A stretch of 64,000 nt of DNA from an uncultured Acetatifactor sp. (GCA_910589655.1 CAJUTJ010000015.1:4938-68937); one strand, 5' to 3'; counted from the stretch's first letter, positions 1-10,986 are shown. The notes: generated from the letters alone by a model not told the origin. Translations and numbers: made by a program.

Positions 1-504
1 CTCATGCATTCCCGTCCCGAAAGCCGTTCCGGGATCAATATGAAGAATCAGCTTGTCCTGATCGGAGGGTTTCACGTCTTCCCAAGAAGGGATTACCAAT
101 ATATCATCTATATAAAATTGATGAAAATATTGCTTCCAGTTATTAATCCAGTCGATATCTTCTGTCTCGTCCACCGTGACGGTTCCGGCGCCGATGTCGC
201 AGAACACTCTCAGCTCCTCCAGTTCCCCCTTCACCTTTTCCGTTACCGCCTCTACATCCAAAATCTCCCCTTGAAGCTCCAGAGTGCCGTCCTCCCTTTT
301 CTCCACAAAGAAGTTCAGATGCGCAATACCGTCATCTTCCGGTTCTTCCGGCAGAATGTCCACAAACATCTGCTCCTTCTCCAACGCCGTCAAGGGCACC
401 TTATCCTCGATCTGCGCGCCTTCCAAGCCGATATCGTAAAGGGTGCTGATAATAATATCCTCAGCCTCCGAAATTGTCCGTACCCTGAATTTCACCCATT
501 TCAT
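1..504 (-). CDS. prmA: Ribosomal protein L11 methyltransferase, N-terminal part (cut by window edge)
   Basis: PrmA uses S-adenosylmethionine to methylate ribosomal protein L11 in the cytoplasm. Only the first 168 codons are in the window; the gene runs off the left edge. The minus strand reads MKWVKFRVRT at the start, then the acidic N-terminal substrate-recognition half with DWINNWKQYF. It is cut just after AFGTGMHE, where the SAM-binding domain begins. The ATG at 504 has a purine tract (AGGAAGAAAGGA) about ten bases upstream. In Firmicutes prmA commonly follows dnaJ directly; here a membrane-protein gene and a long repeat array stand between them. The identification rests on the recognisable N-terminal half. 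Confidence 0.88.
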   Translation of the reverse strand, partial: MKWVKFRVRTISEAEDIIISTLYDIGLEGAQIEDKVPLTALEKEQMFVDILPEEPEDDGIAHLNFFVEKREDGTLELQGEILDVEAVTEKVKGELEELRVFCDIGAGTVTVDETEDIDWINNWKQYFHQFYIDDILVIPSWEDVKPSDQDKLILHIDPGTAFGTGMHE

Positions 505-576
505 ATCTTTTCAGTCCTTTCTTCCTATAACAATGCAATATGGATACAACATCCTACTTCATACCCTGTTTATCCT

Positions 577-1066
577 TGAAAAATCGCATCGGCGATTCTT
601 CAAGGAATGACTTAGTTTCTCTTAGGTTGGGCTCAAAGAGGGGTGTTTACACCCCCTCTTTCCAGCCTTAAAGAAATATCATTTCCTTCACACTTCCAAA
701 CACGCCGACGCAGCACGCCCTCCGGCGTCGTCCATGCCTTCCGGCACAAACAATCAATGAATCGGTGCAAACCAAGGAATGACTTAGTTTCTCTTAGGCT
801 GGGTACAAAGAGGGGGTGTTTACACACCCTCTTTACAACCTTAGAGAAACTTCATTCCTTTCACACTTCCAGACATGCCGACACAGCACGCCCTCCGGCG
901 TCGTCCATGCCTTCCGGCACAAACAATCAATGAATCGGTGCAAGTCTGTAAGAATCGCGCAAGCGATTCTTACAGGAATGACTTAGTTTCTCTTAGGCTG
1001 GGTACAAAGAGGGGGGTTTACACCCCTCTTTCCAATCTTAGAGAAACTTCATTCCTTTCACACTTT
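577..1066 (-). repeat. Modular hairpin array A-B-A-B-A between an O-antigen-ligase-like gene and prmA
   Basis: Cassette A lies at about 604-693, 775-870 and 975-1065. Each is a long hairpin: GGAATGA..AGTTTCTCT pairs with AGAGAAACTTCATTCC, enclosing an inner AAAGAGGG/CCCTCTTT hairpin. Linker B lies at about 694-770 and 871-974 and contains the GGCACAAACAATCAATGAATCGGTGCAA-like core plus GC hairpins. The second B adds a GAATCGC/GCGATTC stem (950-972), and a diverged version of that stem occurs at 577-603. The A-to-A period is about 172 bases. The array starts inside the last codons of the gene ending at 1018 and reaches to about 70 bases before the prmA start. Confidence 0.85.
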
Positions 1067-2568
1067 TCAACAGATTCCCGCCGTATTCTGCTTTCACATA
1101 ACCCCAATGCCATAAAAAGCAGCGGTGTGCTCAGCACCTGCTGAAAGCTGATGAAAGAATTCACGCCATACATGGCAATCACCAGTATACCCGGAAGCAG
1201 TTTACGGTAGCGCTTTATGCTGCCCGCAAAAACAGCCGCCAAAGCCGCAGTCCCCAACAGTCCCAGATCTACCAACGCATTCAGCCACTCATTATGGGCA
1301 TTGGCGAAAATGGTTCCCGTCCAGAATCCTTCCGTGGGCGTCAGTTCCGATGCCGGCAGGGTGGAATAAATATAAGGTGCAAAGCAGTCCGGCCCCGCGC
1401 CCACCAGCTTCTGCCGGAAGTCCCCCTGAACGAATCCCTGCCACGCAAACCGCCACAAACCGCCTCTGCCGCTTCCCCAGCCGTCTCCCGCCGGCTGCCG
1501 TAAAGCATACACGGCTGCGGCTGCCGCCACGCTTATCCCGCCCAGCATGATCAATATGATTCCTGCCCTTTTTGCCGTTTTGGGAGAAATTTTCCCGAAT
1601 AATACGGCCAGAACCAAAAACACTGCCCCCACAGCCCACCAGCCGCCCCATGCCATTCTGTCAAAGCCCATTCCGTCTGCCGGCACTGCCGCCATAGCTT
1701 TCGTTCCAATCCCTTTCGCTGCCTGCGCGTAAACCGCCACCGTTAGGCACATTCCCGCGATCATGGCAAGGCTCCGCCGAAAAACCTCCCGCTCCTTTAC
1801 GCCGTACAGAAGACCCATTCCGATACAGGCGGCGGCAATTAAAAACCCCGCGTCGCTGCCCTGAATACATAAGAGCGTCAGCCCCATCACGCTTAGAATA
1901 TAAAGGAAAAAAACTTTGGCCTTTCCCTTGCCTTGTAAGTATCCGCCTACCGGAAGCCCCAGCGTAACGCTGCAGAAGCCGCAAAACCAATTGATATTGC
2001 CGATGGTAGATATCATATGGCTGTATTCCCAGCTTTTTTCGTTAAACGAGGACATCAGGTTCACCGGGTCAAATCCCAGACGATTGGCAAAAGCAATCAA
2101 AAATACTATGGCAAGGGCTGCCTCACCCACATAAACAGGATATTTGCTCCCGTCATATGACCGGGATGCAAAAAAATATATTCCCACAAACATCCACAAA
2201 GAAAGTGCGCCCATATACCATTCCTTGTAGCCCAGCCAAGGCGTTCTGTGGAAGGGACTGCACAATGCAGATATCAGCACTATCGCCCCGTAAACCAGCA
2301 TACAGATATCCGTCACGCTCAGTTTGGGAAGATGCCTGCTGCCTTTGGCCAGAGATATCCCTCCCCGGGCCGCAGAAACCGCCAGCCACACTCCCAGACA
2401 GACCAAAGTCACATTACGGAACAACATATACTTGGTATCACCCAGCTTCCAGTAAGTTCCTCCTGTGTAAAGAGATAAGACCGCCGTAAGAAATATAAAA
2501 TATAAATTACATAATGTGCTAATAAAATCTCTCATCCGCCCGTTTCCTTGTCCTGAGTTCTTATTCAT
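1018..2568 (-). CDS. O-antigen ligase / polymerase (Wzy_C)-like integral membrane protein
   Basis: A protein of about 516 residues made almost wholly of hydrophobic segments (ten or more predicted membrane helices). It has a large extracytoplasmic loop before the last helices containing GAGPDCFAPYIYS and FANAHNEWLNALVDLG. The H-N-E-W motif is the hallmark of the O-antigen ligase/polymerase family, which joins glycan chains to lipid or polymer carriers outside the membrane; the real substrate cannot be told. I chose the ATG at 2568 (MNKNSGQG), which has AGAGGT seven bases upstream; an upstream ATG at 2607 has no clear site. The last residues (KCERNEVSLRLERGV) are encoded by repeat cassette A, so the C-terminal tail looks acquired from the repeat. 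Confidence 0.72.
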   Translation of the reverse strand: MNKNSGQGNGRMRDFISTLCNLYFIFLTAVLSLYTGGTYWKLGDTKYMLFRNVTLVCLGVWLAVSAARGGISLAKGSRHLPKLSVTDICMLVYGAIVLISALCSPFHRTPWLGYKEWYMGALSLWMFVGIYFFASRSYDGSKYPVYVGEAALAIVFLIAFANRLGFDPVNLMSSFNEKSWEYSHMISTIGNINWFCGFCSVTLGLPVGGYLQGKGKAKVFFLYILSVMGLTLLCIQGSDAGFLIAAACIGMGLLYGVKEREVFRRSLAMIAGMCLTVAVYAQAAKGIGTKAMAAVPADGMGFDRMAWGGWWAVGAVFLVLAVLFGKISPKTAKRAGIILIMLGGISVAAAAAVYALRQPAGDGWGSGRGGLWRFAWQGFVQGDFRQKLVGAGPDCFAPYIYSTLPASELTPTEGFWTGTIFANAHNEWLNALVDLGLLGTAALAAVFAGSIKRYRKLLPGILVIAMYGVNSFISFQQVLSTPLLFMALGLCESRIRRESVEKCERNEVSLRLERGV

Positions 2569-2711
2569 CAGTATACCTCTTTTCGGTCTGTTTGAGAAGC
2601 ACAACATTATACACCGCTAAATTGTATGTTCTTCAAATTGACTACCATACAGGGTCTGGCAATAAAATCATCTTACAGATAATCAGCCAAATGAACGGCT
2701 CAATATAAATA

Positions 2712-2748
2712 CACCGCAGAATCCTTAAGCAATTTAGATTCTGCGGTG
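2712..2748 (-). terminator. Hairpin terminator downstream of dnaJ
   Basis: CACCGCAGAATC (2712-2723) pairs perfectly with GATTCTGCGGTG (2737-2748). On the minus strand it is followed by TATTTATATT, a weak U-rich tract; on the plus strand by CTTTCTTTT, so it may work in both directions. It lies about 60 bases after the dnaJ stop and probably ends the heat-shock operon. Confidence 0.65.
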
Positions 2749-2809
2749 CTTTCTTTTACCCTATTTCTTGTTATGCGGGCGCATTCAGCACAAAAGACCG
2801 ATGAACCGC

Positions 2810-3997
2810 TTATTTTCCAAAGAACTTTTTCTTTTTATTGTCCTTAGAATCCTTGGGATCTTTCGGCTCATCGCCGCCCTTCCCTGAAATATTCTTGGCA
2901 GCATGGAGAGAATCACCCGTCAGCTCGTCAAACTGGCGAAGCAATTCCTTTGCCTCATGGCTCAGCTTACCGGGCACCTGCACCACCAATGTTACATAAT
3001 GGTCGCCCCGGACATCCCTGTTTCTCCATGAAGGAACACCTTTTCCTTTTAAACGGATTCTGGTATCGGTCTGGGTACCGGGCTTTACGTCATAGATCAC
3101 CTTTCCGTCCACAGTGTCAATCAGGACTTCTCCGCCCAAAGCCGCCACGGCATAGGACATAGGCACGGTAGAATAAATATCCATATCCTGTCTCTGGAAA
3201 ATGGGATGACGGCCCACGATTACTTCCACCAGCACATCTCCTCTGGGACCTCCGTTGACACCGGGATCGCCCAATCCGGGCTTGCGGACAGACTGACCGT
3301 TATCAATACCCGCCGGAATATCCACGGAATACCGTTTCTTCATGGAAATATATCCGCTGCCGTAGCAATCGGAACATTTATCCTTAATCACCTTACCGGT
3401 TCCCTGACAATCGGGACAGATCTTCACGCTCCGGGTAATCCCGAAAAAGGCGCTCTCCGTGACCACCGTCTGGCCTTTGCCGCCGCATCTCTTACAGGTT
3501 TCGGGGCTGGTTCCCGGCTTCGCTCCGGAACCATTACAGGTCTTACAGGTTTCTTTGACGGTTAATTCAATTTCCTTATTGCAGCCGAACACGGCTTCTT
3601 CAAAGGTAATCCGGACGCTGGTGCGCAGATTTGCCCCCTTCATAGGGCCGTTGCTGTTCGCTCTGCTTCTGCTGCCGCCGCCGAAAAAGCTTCCGAAAAT
3701 ATCTCCAAAGAGATCTTCAAAATCCATTCCGCTGAAATCGAATCCGCCGGCTCCTCCCGCCCCGCCTTCAAAAGCGGCATGGCCAAACTGGTCATACTGC
3801 TTTCTCTTATCGGGATCGCTGAGCACGGCATACGCCTCGGAAGCTTCCTTGAATTTCTTTTCAGCCTCGGCATCACCCGGATTCATATCCGGATGATACT
3901 TTTTGGCCAACACACGATATGCTTTTTTAATTGCAGCATCATCTGCATTTTTCTCAACGCCAAGGACCTCGTAATAGTCCCTTTTCTGCTCTGCCAT
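2810..3997 (-). CDS. dnaJ: Chaperone DnaJ (Hsp40)
   Basis: Co-chaperone that delivers unfolded clients to DnaK and stimulates its ATPase. At 395 residues it has the full type I layout: J domain with HPD (about residue 36), Gly/Phe-rich linker ([16 protein letters not shown]), then four zinc-finger motifs [24 protein letters not shown] and CSDCYGSG, then the C-terminal substrate-binding domain. The tail is unusually rich in Lys and Asp ([13 protein letters not shown]). The start at 3997 is preceded by AAGAGGTATAAGT. It is the last gene of hrcA-grpE-dnaK-dnaJ, 56 bases after dnaK, and should be under HrcA/CIRCE heat-shock control. Confidence 0.97.
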   Translation of the reverse strand: MAEQKRDYYEVLGVEKNADDAAIKKAYRVLAKKYHPDMNPGDAEAEKKFKEASEAYAVLSDPDKRKQYDQFGHAAFEGGAGGAGGFDFSGMDFEDLFGDIFGSFFGGGSRSRANSNGPMKGANLRTSVRITFEEAVFGCNKEIELTVKETCKTCNGSGAKPGTSPETCKRCGGKGQTVVTESAFFGITRSVKICPDCQGTGKVIKDKCSDCYGSGYISMKKRYSVDIPAGIDNGQSVRKPGLGDPGVNGGPRGDVLVEVIVGRHPIFQRQDMDIYSTVPMSYAVAALGGEVLIDTVDGKVIYDVKPGTQTDTRIRLKGKGVPSWRNRDVRGDHYVTLVVQVPGKLSHEAKELLRQFDELTGDSLHAAKNISGKGGDEPKDPKDSKDNKKKKFFGK

Positions 3998-4053
3998 ACT
4001 TATACCTCTTGCTTGCCCCCGCCGGCGCTTATCCCTGTGAGAGCCGATTTATT

Positions 4054-5943
<1,890 letters not shown>

Positions 5944-6031
5944 TCAATGTTTGTTTATATCTTTTCATTTATAGATGAAATACACTGTTACCTAATCATA
6001 TGATCCCGGCCTTACGGGAAACGAAACTGCC

Positions 6032-6733
6032 CTATATGGTGACGGACACCATGGAATGACGAACTACACTGTCGCGGTAGGTGTAGCCCTTTTGAAGCTC
6101 CTGAGCCACCACGCCGGATTCATATTCTTCGCTTTCCGTCTGCATCACCGCATTATGAAGATTGGGGTCAAACTCCTGCCCCAGAGCTTCGATGGGCTTT
6201 ACGCCAATGTTTTCCAATTCCGTAAGAAGCTGCTTATAAACCCGGTTCATGCCGTCCACAAAGGGATCTTCCTGCTTTTCCTCCGGCACGGTGGCAAGCC
6301 CTCTCTCAAAATTGTCCACAACGGGAAGAATCTTCTCTATCACGCTCTTTGCGCCCGTCTCAAACATGGCATGTTTTTCCTTTTCGGAGCGGTTGCGGAA
6401 ATTTTCAAACTCCGCAAGCTGACGTTTTACCTTATCTTCCAGCTGCTCGATCTGCTCCTTGTAAACGTCCGTCTTCTTGTCAAGTTTTGCCTGCTTCTTG
6501 GCCGCTTTCTTTTCCGCCCAGCTCATGGGAGCTTCTCCTCCCTGAGACTCTCCGGAAGCTTCTCCGCCGGAAGATATTTCTTCGGAAACCTCCTCTTCGA
6601 ACGATTCCTTCTTCGAGGATTCTCTTTCCGTATCTTCTTCCAGTCCTTCTTCCTCTATAACCTCTTCCGCCGCATCCGCTTCCTCTTCAGCGGATTGGGC
6701 GGCTTTCGTTACTTCCTTTTCCTGTTCCGACAT
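6032..6733 (-). CDS. grpE: Nucleotide exchange factor GrpE
   Basis: GrpE releases ADP from DnaK. I take the ATG at 6733 (MSEQEKEVTK), which has AGAAAGGA about nine bases upstream, over an ATG ten codons earlier, giving 233 residues. The first 75 or so residues are a very acidic, low-complexity extension (runs of E, D, S). After it comes the long coiled coil (QIEQLEDKVKRQLAEFENFRNR) and the C-terminal beta domain with the family signature around LHNAVMQ and YTYRDSVVRHSMVSV. Position between hrcA and dnaK is the usual one in clostridia. Confidence 0.95.
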   Translation of the reverse strand: MSEQEKEVTKAAQSAEEEADAAEEVIEEEGLEEDTERESSKKESFEEEVSEEISSGGEASGESQGGEAPMSWAEKKAAKKQAKLDKKTDVYKEQIEQLEDKVKRQLAEFENFRNRSEKEKHAMFETGAKSVIEKILPVVDNFERGLATVPEEKQEDPFVDGMNRVYKQLLTELENIGVKPIEALGQEFDPNLHNAVMQTESEEYESGVVAQELQKGYTYRDSVVRHSMVSVTI

Positions 6734-6857
6734 TTTACCATTCCTTTCTGTACATTCTGTCATCTATATAAACGGCATTTAATTCTTGCCGTCCATGGGT
6801 AAAACAAGCCATGCCGCTTATCCGGTTTGTGTGCAAGATTGAATCGCTGAATAAATA

Positions 6858-7892
6858 TTATTTCTCATCATCCCTGTACAGCTCCTCCAGTTGTGCCTGA
6901 AGTGATCTGAGCGTTCTGATAACCTTGTCATAATCCATTCTTTTCGGGCCTACAATACCAATGGTGCCCTTCATGCCGTCACCCAATTCATAAGCAGCCG
7001 TGACCACACTGCAGTCCCTCATACTCTGAACGGGACTCTCCGAGCCGATATATACCTGAATTCCGGTATTTTCTCCCTCTCCGCCGCTGTCCTGAAGGAG
7101 TGTTCCCAACAATTGTTTCTCCTCAAAGGCATTGATCAATTCGCTTGCTTTCTGGTGGTCTGCCAGCTCCGGATAACGCAGAATATTGTTGGTGCCGCTG
7201 GTGTAGATTTCCAAGTCCTCCTCGGCTCTGATGGCTTCCGCCACCGCGTCGATGACTCCGCTTACTATAGCGCTGTGAATCCCCGCCTGCTGTTTCATAA
7301 CGGATATCATGGCCAGATTGATTTCGTCAATGGACAAACCGTTTAAATGAGTATTCAATAGAATGTTCAATTTTAGCAGCGTCTCGTCGCCGATCTCCTC
7401 ATCCACCGCAAGAATATTATTTTTAATCACATTCCCTTCTATTACAATTACTGCCAGAATCTGGTTCGCATCCACCCGGGAGAGCTGAATAAATTTTAAC
7501 TTATTGCGCTTTGGCTGAGGTGCGGAAATCATGGTGGCGTACTGAGTGTTTTGGGCCAGAACCTTTGCCATCTGCTTCAGCAGCGTCTCCATTTTATCCT
7601 GACGCTCCACCAGCATTTCCTTCATTTCTACTACTTCCCGCTCCTTCTCCTCCATCATACTGTCTACATAGAAACGGTAACCTTTATCGGAAGGAATTCG
7701 GCCTGCCGAAGTATGAGGCTGCAAAATAAAGCCCATCTCTTCCAAATCAGCCATCTCGTTCCGAATGGTAGCGGAGCTTAAATTAAGGTCGGTATATTTT
7801 GAAATGGTTCTGCTGCCGACAGGTTCCCCTGTTTCCAGATAATTGCGGATAACTGCCTGAAGAATTTTCTTCTTCCTTTCATCCAGTTCCAT
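6858..7892 (-). CDS. hrcA: Heat-inducible transcription repressor HrcA
   Basis: Repressor of class I heat-shock genes; 344 residues, normal length. The N-terminal winged helix-turn-helix is visible (MELDERKKKILQAVIRNYLETGEPVGSRT, then SSATIRNEMADLEEMGFI, key residues only partly conserved in family), followed by the GAF-like dimerisation domain. The start has GGGAGGCATAGA directly upstream. It is the first gene of the dnaK operon and its own leader holds a perfect CIRCE operator, so it should repress itself together with grpE-dnaK-dnaJ. Confidence 0.96.
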   Translation of the reverse strand: MELDERKKKILQAVIRNYLETGEPVGSRTISKYTDLNLSSATIRNEMADLEEMGFILQPHTSAGRIPSDKGYRFYVDSMMEEKEREVVEMKEMLVERQDKMETLLKQMAKVLAQNTQYATMISAPQPKRNKLKFIQLSRVDANQILAVIVIEGNVIKNNILAVDEEIGDETLLKLNILLNTHLNGLSIDEINLAMISVMKQQAGIHSAIVSGVIDAVAEAIRAEEDLEIYTSGTNNILRYPELADHQKASELINAFEEKQLLGTLLQDSGGEGENTGIQVYIGSESPVQSMRDCSVVTAAYELGDGMKGTIGIVGPKRMDYDKVIRTLRSLQAQLEELYRDDEK

Positions 7893-7913
7893 TCTATGCC
7901 TCCCTCCGTGTTA

Positions 7914-7940
7914 TTAGCACTCATCATAAGGGAGTGCTAA
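7914..7940 (-). promoter_or_regulatory. CIRCE operator (HrcA binding site)
   Basis: Perfect match to the class I heat-shock operator: TTAGCACTC (7914-7922), nine-base spacer, GAGTGCTAA (7932-7940). It sits between the promoter at 7955-7983 and the hrcA start at 7892, so bound HrcA would block transcription. Confidence 0.97.
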
Positions 7941-7954
7941 TATCCGCTAACCAT

Positions 7955-7983
7955 AAAATATCACTTACCCCCTATATTGTCAA
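7955..7983 (-). promoter_or_regulatory. Sigma-A promoter of the hrcA-grpE-dnaK-dnaJ operon
   Basis: On the minus strand TTGACA (7978-7983), 17-base spacer, TATTTT (7955-7960). The CIRCE palindrome begins 14 bases after the -10 box, so it overlaps the start of the transcript. Confidence 0.85.
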
Positions 7984-8126
7984 CCGATTTCCATGAAAAT
8001 AAATCTAAAATAATTATTAACAGCAAAAAATGCCGCAGCCGGCACTCTGGCAAAAGCGAAATGGTCTATTCACCGAAAACAACATACAATATACATTGCA
8101 AATGGCAGATAATTTTATTCCGGAAT

Positions 8127-8185
8127 AAAAAAGACTCCGCGTTGTTAAGCATGGGAATCTGTCCCGCGCCGGCTCCGCTGAGTCT
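8127..8185 (-). terminator. Intrinsic terminator of the DUF6465-type gene
   Basis: On the minus strand AGACTCAGCG (8176-8185) pairs with CGCGGAGTCT (8132-8141) with one mismatch and is followed by a T-run (8127-8132). The loop is long (about 34 bases). It lies 27 bases after the stop at 8212 and upstream of the hrcA promoter. Confidence 0.7.
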
Positions 8186-8211
8186 TATAAATCTATGATG
8201 CCAATATATTC

Positions 8212-8718
8212 TTAAATATAGAAGCTGCCCGTATACTCTTTATTCATTACATAATATACAGCGTGCTCTTCGGGTTTTACATACAATTCGACACTTGCCA
8301 AATCGCCGACCTTCTGCTTTAAATCATTCTTCCAAATTTCCTTTGCCGTCTTCAGCAAATCTTCCTGTCTATACTCGTTGCCGCCAAACTGAAGGCAAAT
8401 CTCACTCTTTAACTCAGCTTTCTTCGTTTCGGTTTTCTTTACGGCTGCTTTTCTTCCGGCAGTCTTCTTCTCCACTGCTTTCTTCGTCTCGGCAACCTTC
8501 TCCCCTACTGCTTTCTTTGCCACAGCAGCCTTTTCCTCTGCTGCCTTTTTAGTGTCTTCTACTTTCTTTTCAACTGCTTTCTTAACGTTACCGGCCTTTT
8601 TCTCTACTGTCTTCTTAGCAGCCGCAGCTTCGCTCTTGACTGTCTCCTGCTTTTCTGCCTGAACTGATGCTGTCTTGGGTTCTTCAACCTTTGCGGTTGT
8701 CTTCTTTTCTGCTGCCAT
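8212..8718 (-). CDS. Lys/Ala-rich histone-H1-like protein with DUF6465-type C-terminal domain
   Basis: 168 residues. Residues 1 to about 105 are low complexity: repeated K-K-A-V-E-K-K and A-A-A/K-K-x-V-E-K blocks, rich in Lys, Ala, Glu and Val, similar in composition to bacterial histone-H1-like or PHA-phasin-like proteins. The last 65 residues form a compact domain (EICLQFGGNEYRQEDLLKTA... ending YYVMNKEYTGSFYI) that I recognise as the DUF6465 type found in Lachnospiraceae. Its function is unknown; nucleic-acid binding by the basic repeats is inference only. It has its own consensus promoter and terminator, so it is a single-gene unit. Confidence 0.8.
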   Translation of the reverse strand: MAAEKKTTAKVEEPKTASVQAEKQETVKSEAAAAKKTVEKKAGNVKKAVEKKVEDTKKAAEEKAAVAKKAVGEKVAETKKAVEKKTAGRKAAVKKTETKKAELKSEICLQFGGNEYRQEDLLKTAKEIWKNDLKQKVGDLASVELYVKPEEHAVYYVMNKEYTGSFYI

Positions 8719-8796
8719 AACTTTCCTCTCCCTTCATTTATGAAACAACATTTAATTCTTATTTTTTTATAAAACTTTTAGCACTCCAACACAAGC

Positions 8797-8825
8797 AGTA
8801 TATTCTGTTTATCGTGAAATGTCAA
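8797..8825 (-). promoter_or_regulatory. Consensus sigma-A promoter of the DUF6465-type gene
   Basis: Minus strand: TTGACA (8820-8825), 17-base spacer, TATACT (8797-8802). Near-perfect, so strong constitutive expression is likely. The transcript would start near 8790, giving a leader of about 70 bases. Confidence 0.85.
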
Positions 8826-8864
8826 CAATATATTGAATTTTTATGAAATAATAGATAACAATGA

Positions 8865-8997
8865 GTTACTGTTCACCCGCTGTCGCCGCGAGGTGTTTTC
8901 ACGCTGTTTCTGCGTGATAAACCCGAGACAGACATGCGCGAAATCGCTGTTTTGCGATTTCTGTGCATAGGTTGCTGTGAACGAAGTGAACAGTAAC
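8865..8997. repeat. Repeat family E, copy 1 (133 bp, inverted ends)
   Basis: Ends are an inverted repeat: GTTACTGTTCAC at 8865 and GTGAACAGTAAC ending at 8997. The interior holds an AAATCGC..GCGATTT hairpin (8940-8960) and a CACGCTG..CGTG hairpin. Nearly the same 133 bases, in the opposite orientation, recur at 27986-28118, with more diverged copies at 28127-28280, 32302-32420 and 58899-58976. It fills the gap between uppP and the DUF6465-type gene. No open reading frame is inside. Confidence 0.88.
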
Positions 8998-9030
8998 AAC
9001 AATGACCTTAATAACCGCTTCCGTTATATA

Positions 9031-9882
9031 TTATGCAACAGCAAGAAAATATCCCAGCACTACAATACCCAAAACAATCCGATACCATCCAAACACCTTA
9101 AAGTCATGTTTCTTAATATATCCCATCAGGAATCGAAGCACATACATGGATACCGCAAAGGAAACCACAGTACCGACCAGCAGGAGAGTCAGTTCCAAAG
9201 AAGTAAATTCAAACCCGAATTTCACCACTTTCAACAGGCTGGCGCCAAACATAACGGGAATTGCCAGAAAGAAAGTATATTCCGCTGCCACGGTTCGGGA
9301 TACTCCGATTAAAAGAGCTCCTACAATGGTAGCGCCGGAGCGGGAAGTTCCGGGGAAAACTGCCGCAATTACCTGAAAAATTCCGATCAGCAGCGCCGTC
9401 TGGAAGGTAATTTCCGACAGTGCCGTCACTTTCGGCTTTCTGCCTTTGTTCCAATTTTCGATTATTATGAAGGCCACCCCAAATACTGCCAGTGCAATCG
9501 CCACACAGGGCGGATTATAAAACAACGCGTCAAATACGTCATCATAGAGCACCCCGATAATTGCCGCCGGTACACAGGAGACAAGTATCTTAAACCACAA
9601 GATCCAGATATCTTTTTTAAAATAAGAAGCAATTCCTGTCCGTCCCGCCCTTTCCTTTTTTGTCAGCGCAAACGGCCATATCTGGTTCCAGAACAGGAAC
9701 ACCACCGCTAAAATGGCGCCGAGCTGTATGACCACGTCAAACATTCCGAAGAAATCCTCACTGACTCCCTGAAAGGGAATCAAATGTTCCACCAGAATCA
9801 AATGTCCTGTGCTGCTGATGGGCAGCCACTCCGTGATCCCTTCTACAACGCCATAGATAATTGCCTTAATAATTTCCCACAT
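9031..9882 (-). CDS. uppP: Undecaprenyl-diphosphatase UppP (BacA)
   Basis: Integral membrane phosphatase that converts undecaprenyl pyrophosphate to the monophosphate, recycling the lipid carrier of peptidoglycan and other wall polymers; loss of it gives bacitracin sensitivity. 283 residues, full length. Both catalytic motifs are present: EGITEWLPISSTGH near the N-terminus and PGTSRSGATI near residue 175. Start ATG at 9882 with GGGAG nine bases upstream. It stands alone, between repeat E and the patatin gene on the same strand. Confidence 0.95.
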   Translation of the reverse strand: MWEIIKAIIYGVVEGITEWLPISSTGHLILVEHLIPFQGVSEDFFGMFDVVIQLGAILAVVFLFWNQIWPFALTKKERAGRTGIASYFKKDIWILWFKILVSCVPAAIIGVLYDDVFDALFYNPPCVAIALAVFGVAFIIIENWNKGRKPKVTALSEITFQTALLIGIFQVIAAVFPGTSRSGATIVGALLIGVSRTVAAEYTFFLAIPVMFGASLLKVVKFGFEFTSLELTLLLVGTVVSFAVSMYVLRFLMGYIKKHDFKVFGWYRIVLGIVVLGYFLAVA

Positions 9883-9920
9883 ATCCGTTTTCTCCCATGT
9901 TCTATTTCTCTGTCATCCGG

Positions 9921-10784
9921 TCAGGAGTCAAGATCTTGAGGCCCCAGATATTCTGTCATAGCCTCATAGCAGGCCTCCGCGTCCTCGTAGCCCTGCCGGT
10001 ACAATTCCCTGAGCTTATCCGCATCTTTTTCCACCCTGCCCACATTGCTTGGAACCCGGGGACGGATTACAAAAGCCTGACCGTTTGCCTGCTGCCGCTC
10101 AATGTATGCAAGCTGTTCATTGTAATTGATATGGCGCTCCGTCATCAGCTCCGTTACTTTAGGATATTTCAGGTAACGGAGTTTTATGAGTCCTATTTGT
10201 GTGGACGGTTTGCGGATATAACCCGTTTCTTTCGTCATTACCACAATATTTTTCCGGTTGCCGTCCAAAACGGACTTTTGCAAAGGGATGGAATCACTCA
10301 GCCCGCCGTCCAGATAATACTTTCCGTCAATTTTGACATTTCTCGACACCAGCGGAAGAGATGCCGACGCACGAATCTTATCAATGTCCTCCCTCATATC
10401 GCGGATGCGGAAATATTCCGGCCTTCCCGTCACAATATCGGTGGCCACACTATAAGCTTTTCCCTCGTATGCCGCATACGCCGCATCGTCAAAAGGATGC
10501 AGATAGTCAGGAATCAAATGATAACACATATCCACGTTGAACAAATCGCCGGTTGTCAGCAGACTTCTGATGCTGCAATAGCTTTTATTGTCCAGATAGT
10601 CAATATTAATGTCCCGTGCTCTTCCCTTCTGCTTCGATAAATAACTGCACATATTGCAGGCTCCTGCGGAAACTCCGTACACACTGGAAAACATAATATC
10701 CTTATCCAGAAAAAAGTCAAGTACTCCGGCAGTATATACCCCCTTCATACCGCCGCCTTCCAAAACCAACCCAGCCTGATACAT
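9921..10784 (-). CDS. Patatin-like phospholipase family protein
   Basis: 287-residue predicted lipid acyl hydrolase. Visible in order: the oxyanion-hole glycine loop LEGGGMKG near residue 9, the nucleophile elbow YGVSAGAC (G-x-S-x-G) near residue 40, and the catalytic Asp in YLDGGLSDSIP near residue 160, so the Ser-Asp dyad is intact. No signal peptide; probably cytoplasmic or membrane-associated. It is close to the YjjU/RssA-like bacterial patatin group; the natural substrate is unknown. Start at 10784 follows GGGAGGTATCAGA. The next gene downstream is uppP, 38 bases away, so the two may be cotranscribed. Confidence 0.9.
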   Translation of the reverse strand: MYQAGLVLEGGGMKGVYTAGVLDFFLDKDIMFSSVYGVSAGACNMCSYLSKQKGRARDINIDYLDNKSYCSIRSLLTTGDLFNVDMCYHLIPDYLHPFDDAAYAAYEGKAYSVATDIVTGRPEYFRIRDMREDIDKIRASASLPLVSRNVKIDGKYYLDGGLSDSIPLQKSVLDGNRKNIVVMTKETGYIRKPSTQIGLIKLRYLKYPKVTELMTERHINYNEQLAYIERQQANGQAFVIRPRVPSNVGRVEKDADKLRELYRQGYEDAEACYEAMTEYLGPQDLDS

Positions 10785-10986
10785 TCTGATACCTCCCTGT
10801 GCGTTTTATATATATGTGTAACACTCCTCAAAGAAGATGCGCCACCCCCTCAAAAAAATGCGAAGCATCCTTCTTTACACATACCGATTAAACTTCTTGT
10901 CTATTGAGTTCTGTTTTGTATTCTGCTCCCCCTCATGCCGCTTTATTCCGTACTTTTCCGTATGAAAATACCGCGGGCCGCAGGGG

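Noticed and set aside
8778..8786. TTAGCACTC, an exact half of the CIRCE operator, upstream of the DUF6465-type gene
   Set aside because: The matching GAGTGCTAA arm is missing at the required distance, so HrcA control is not supported.
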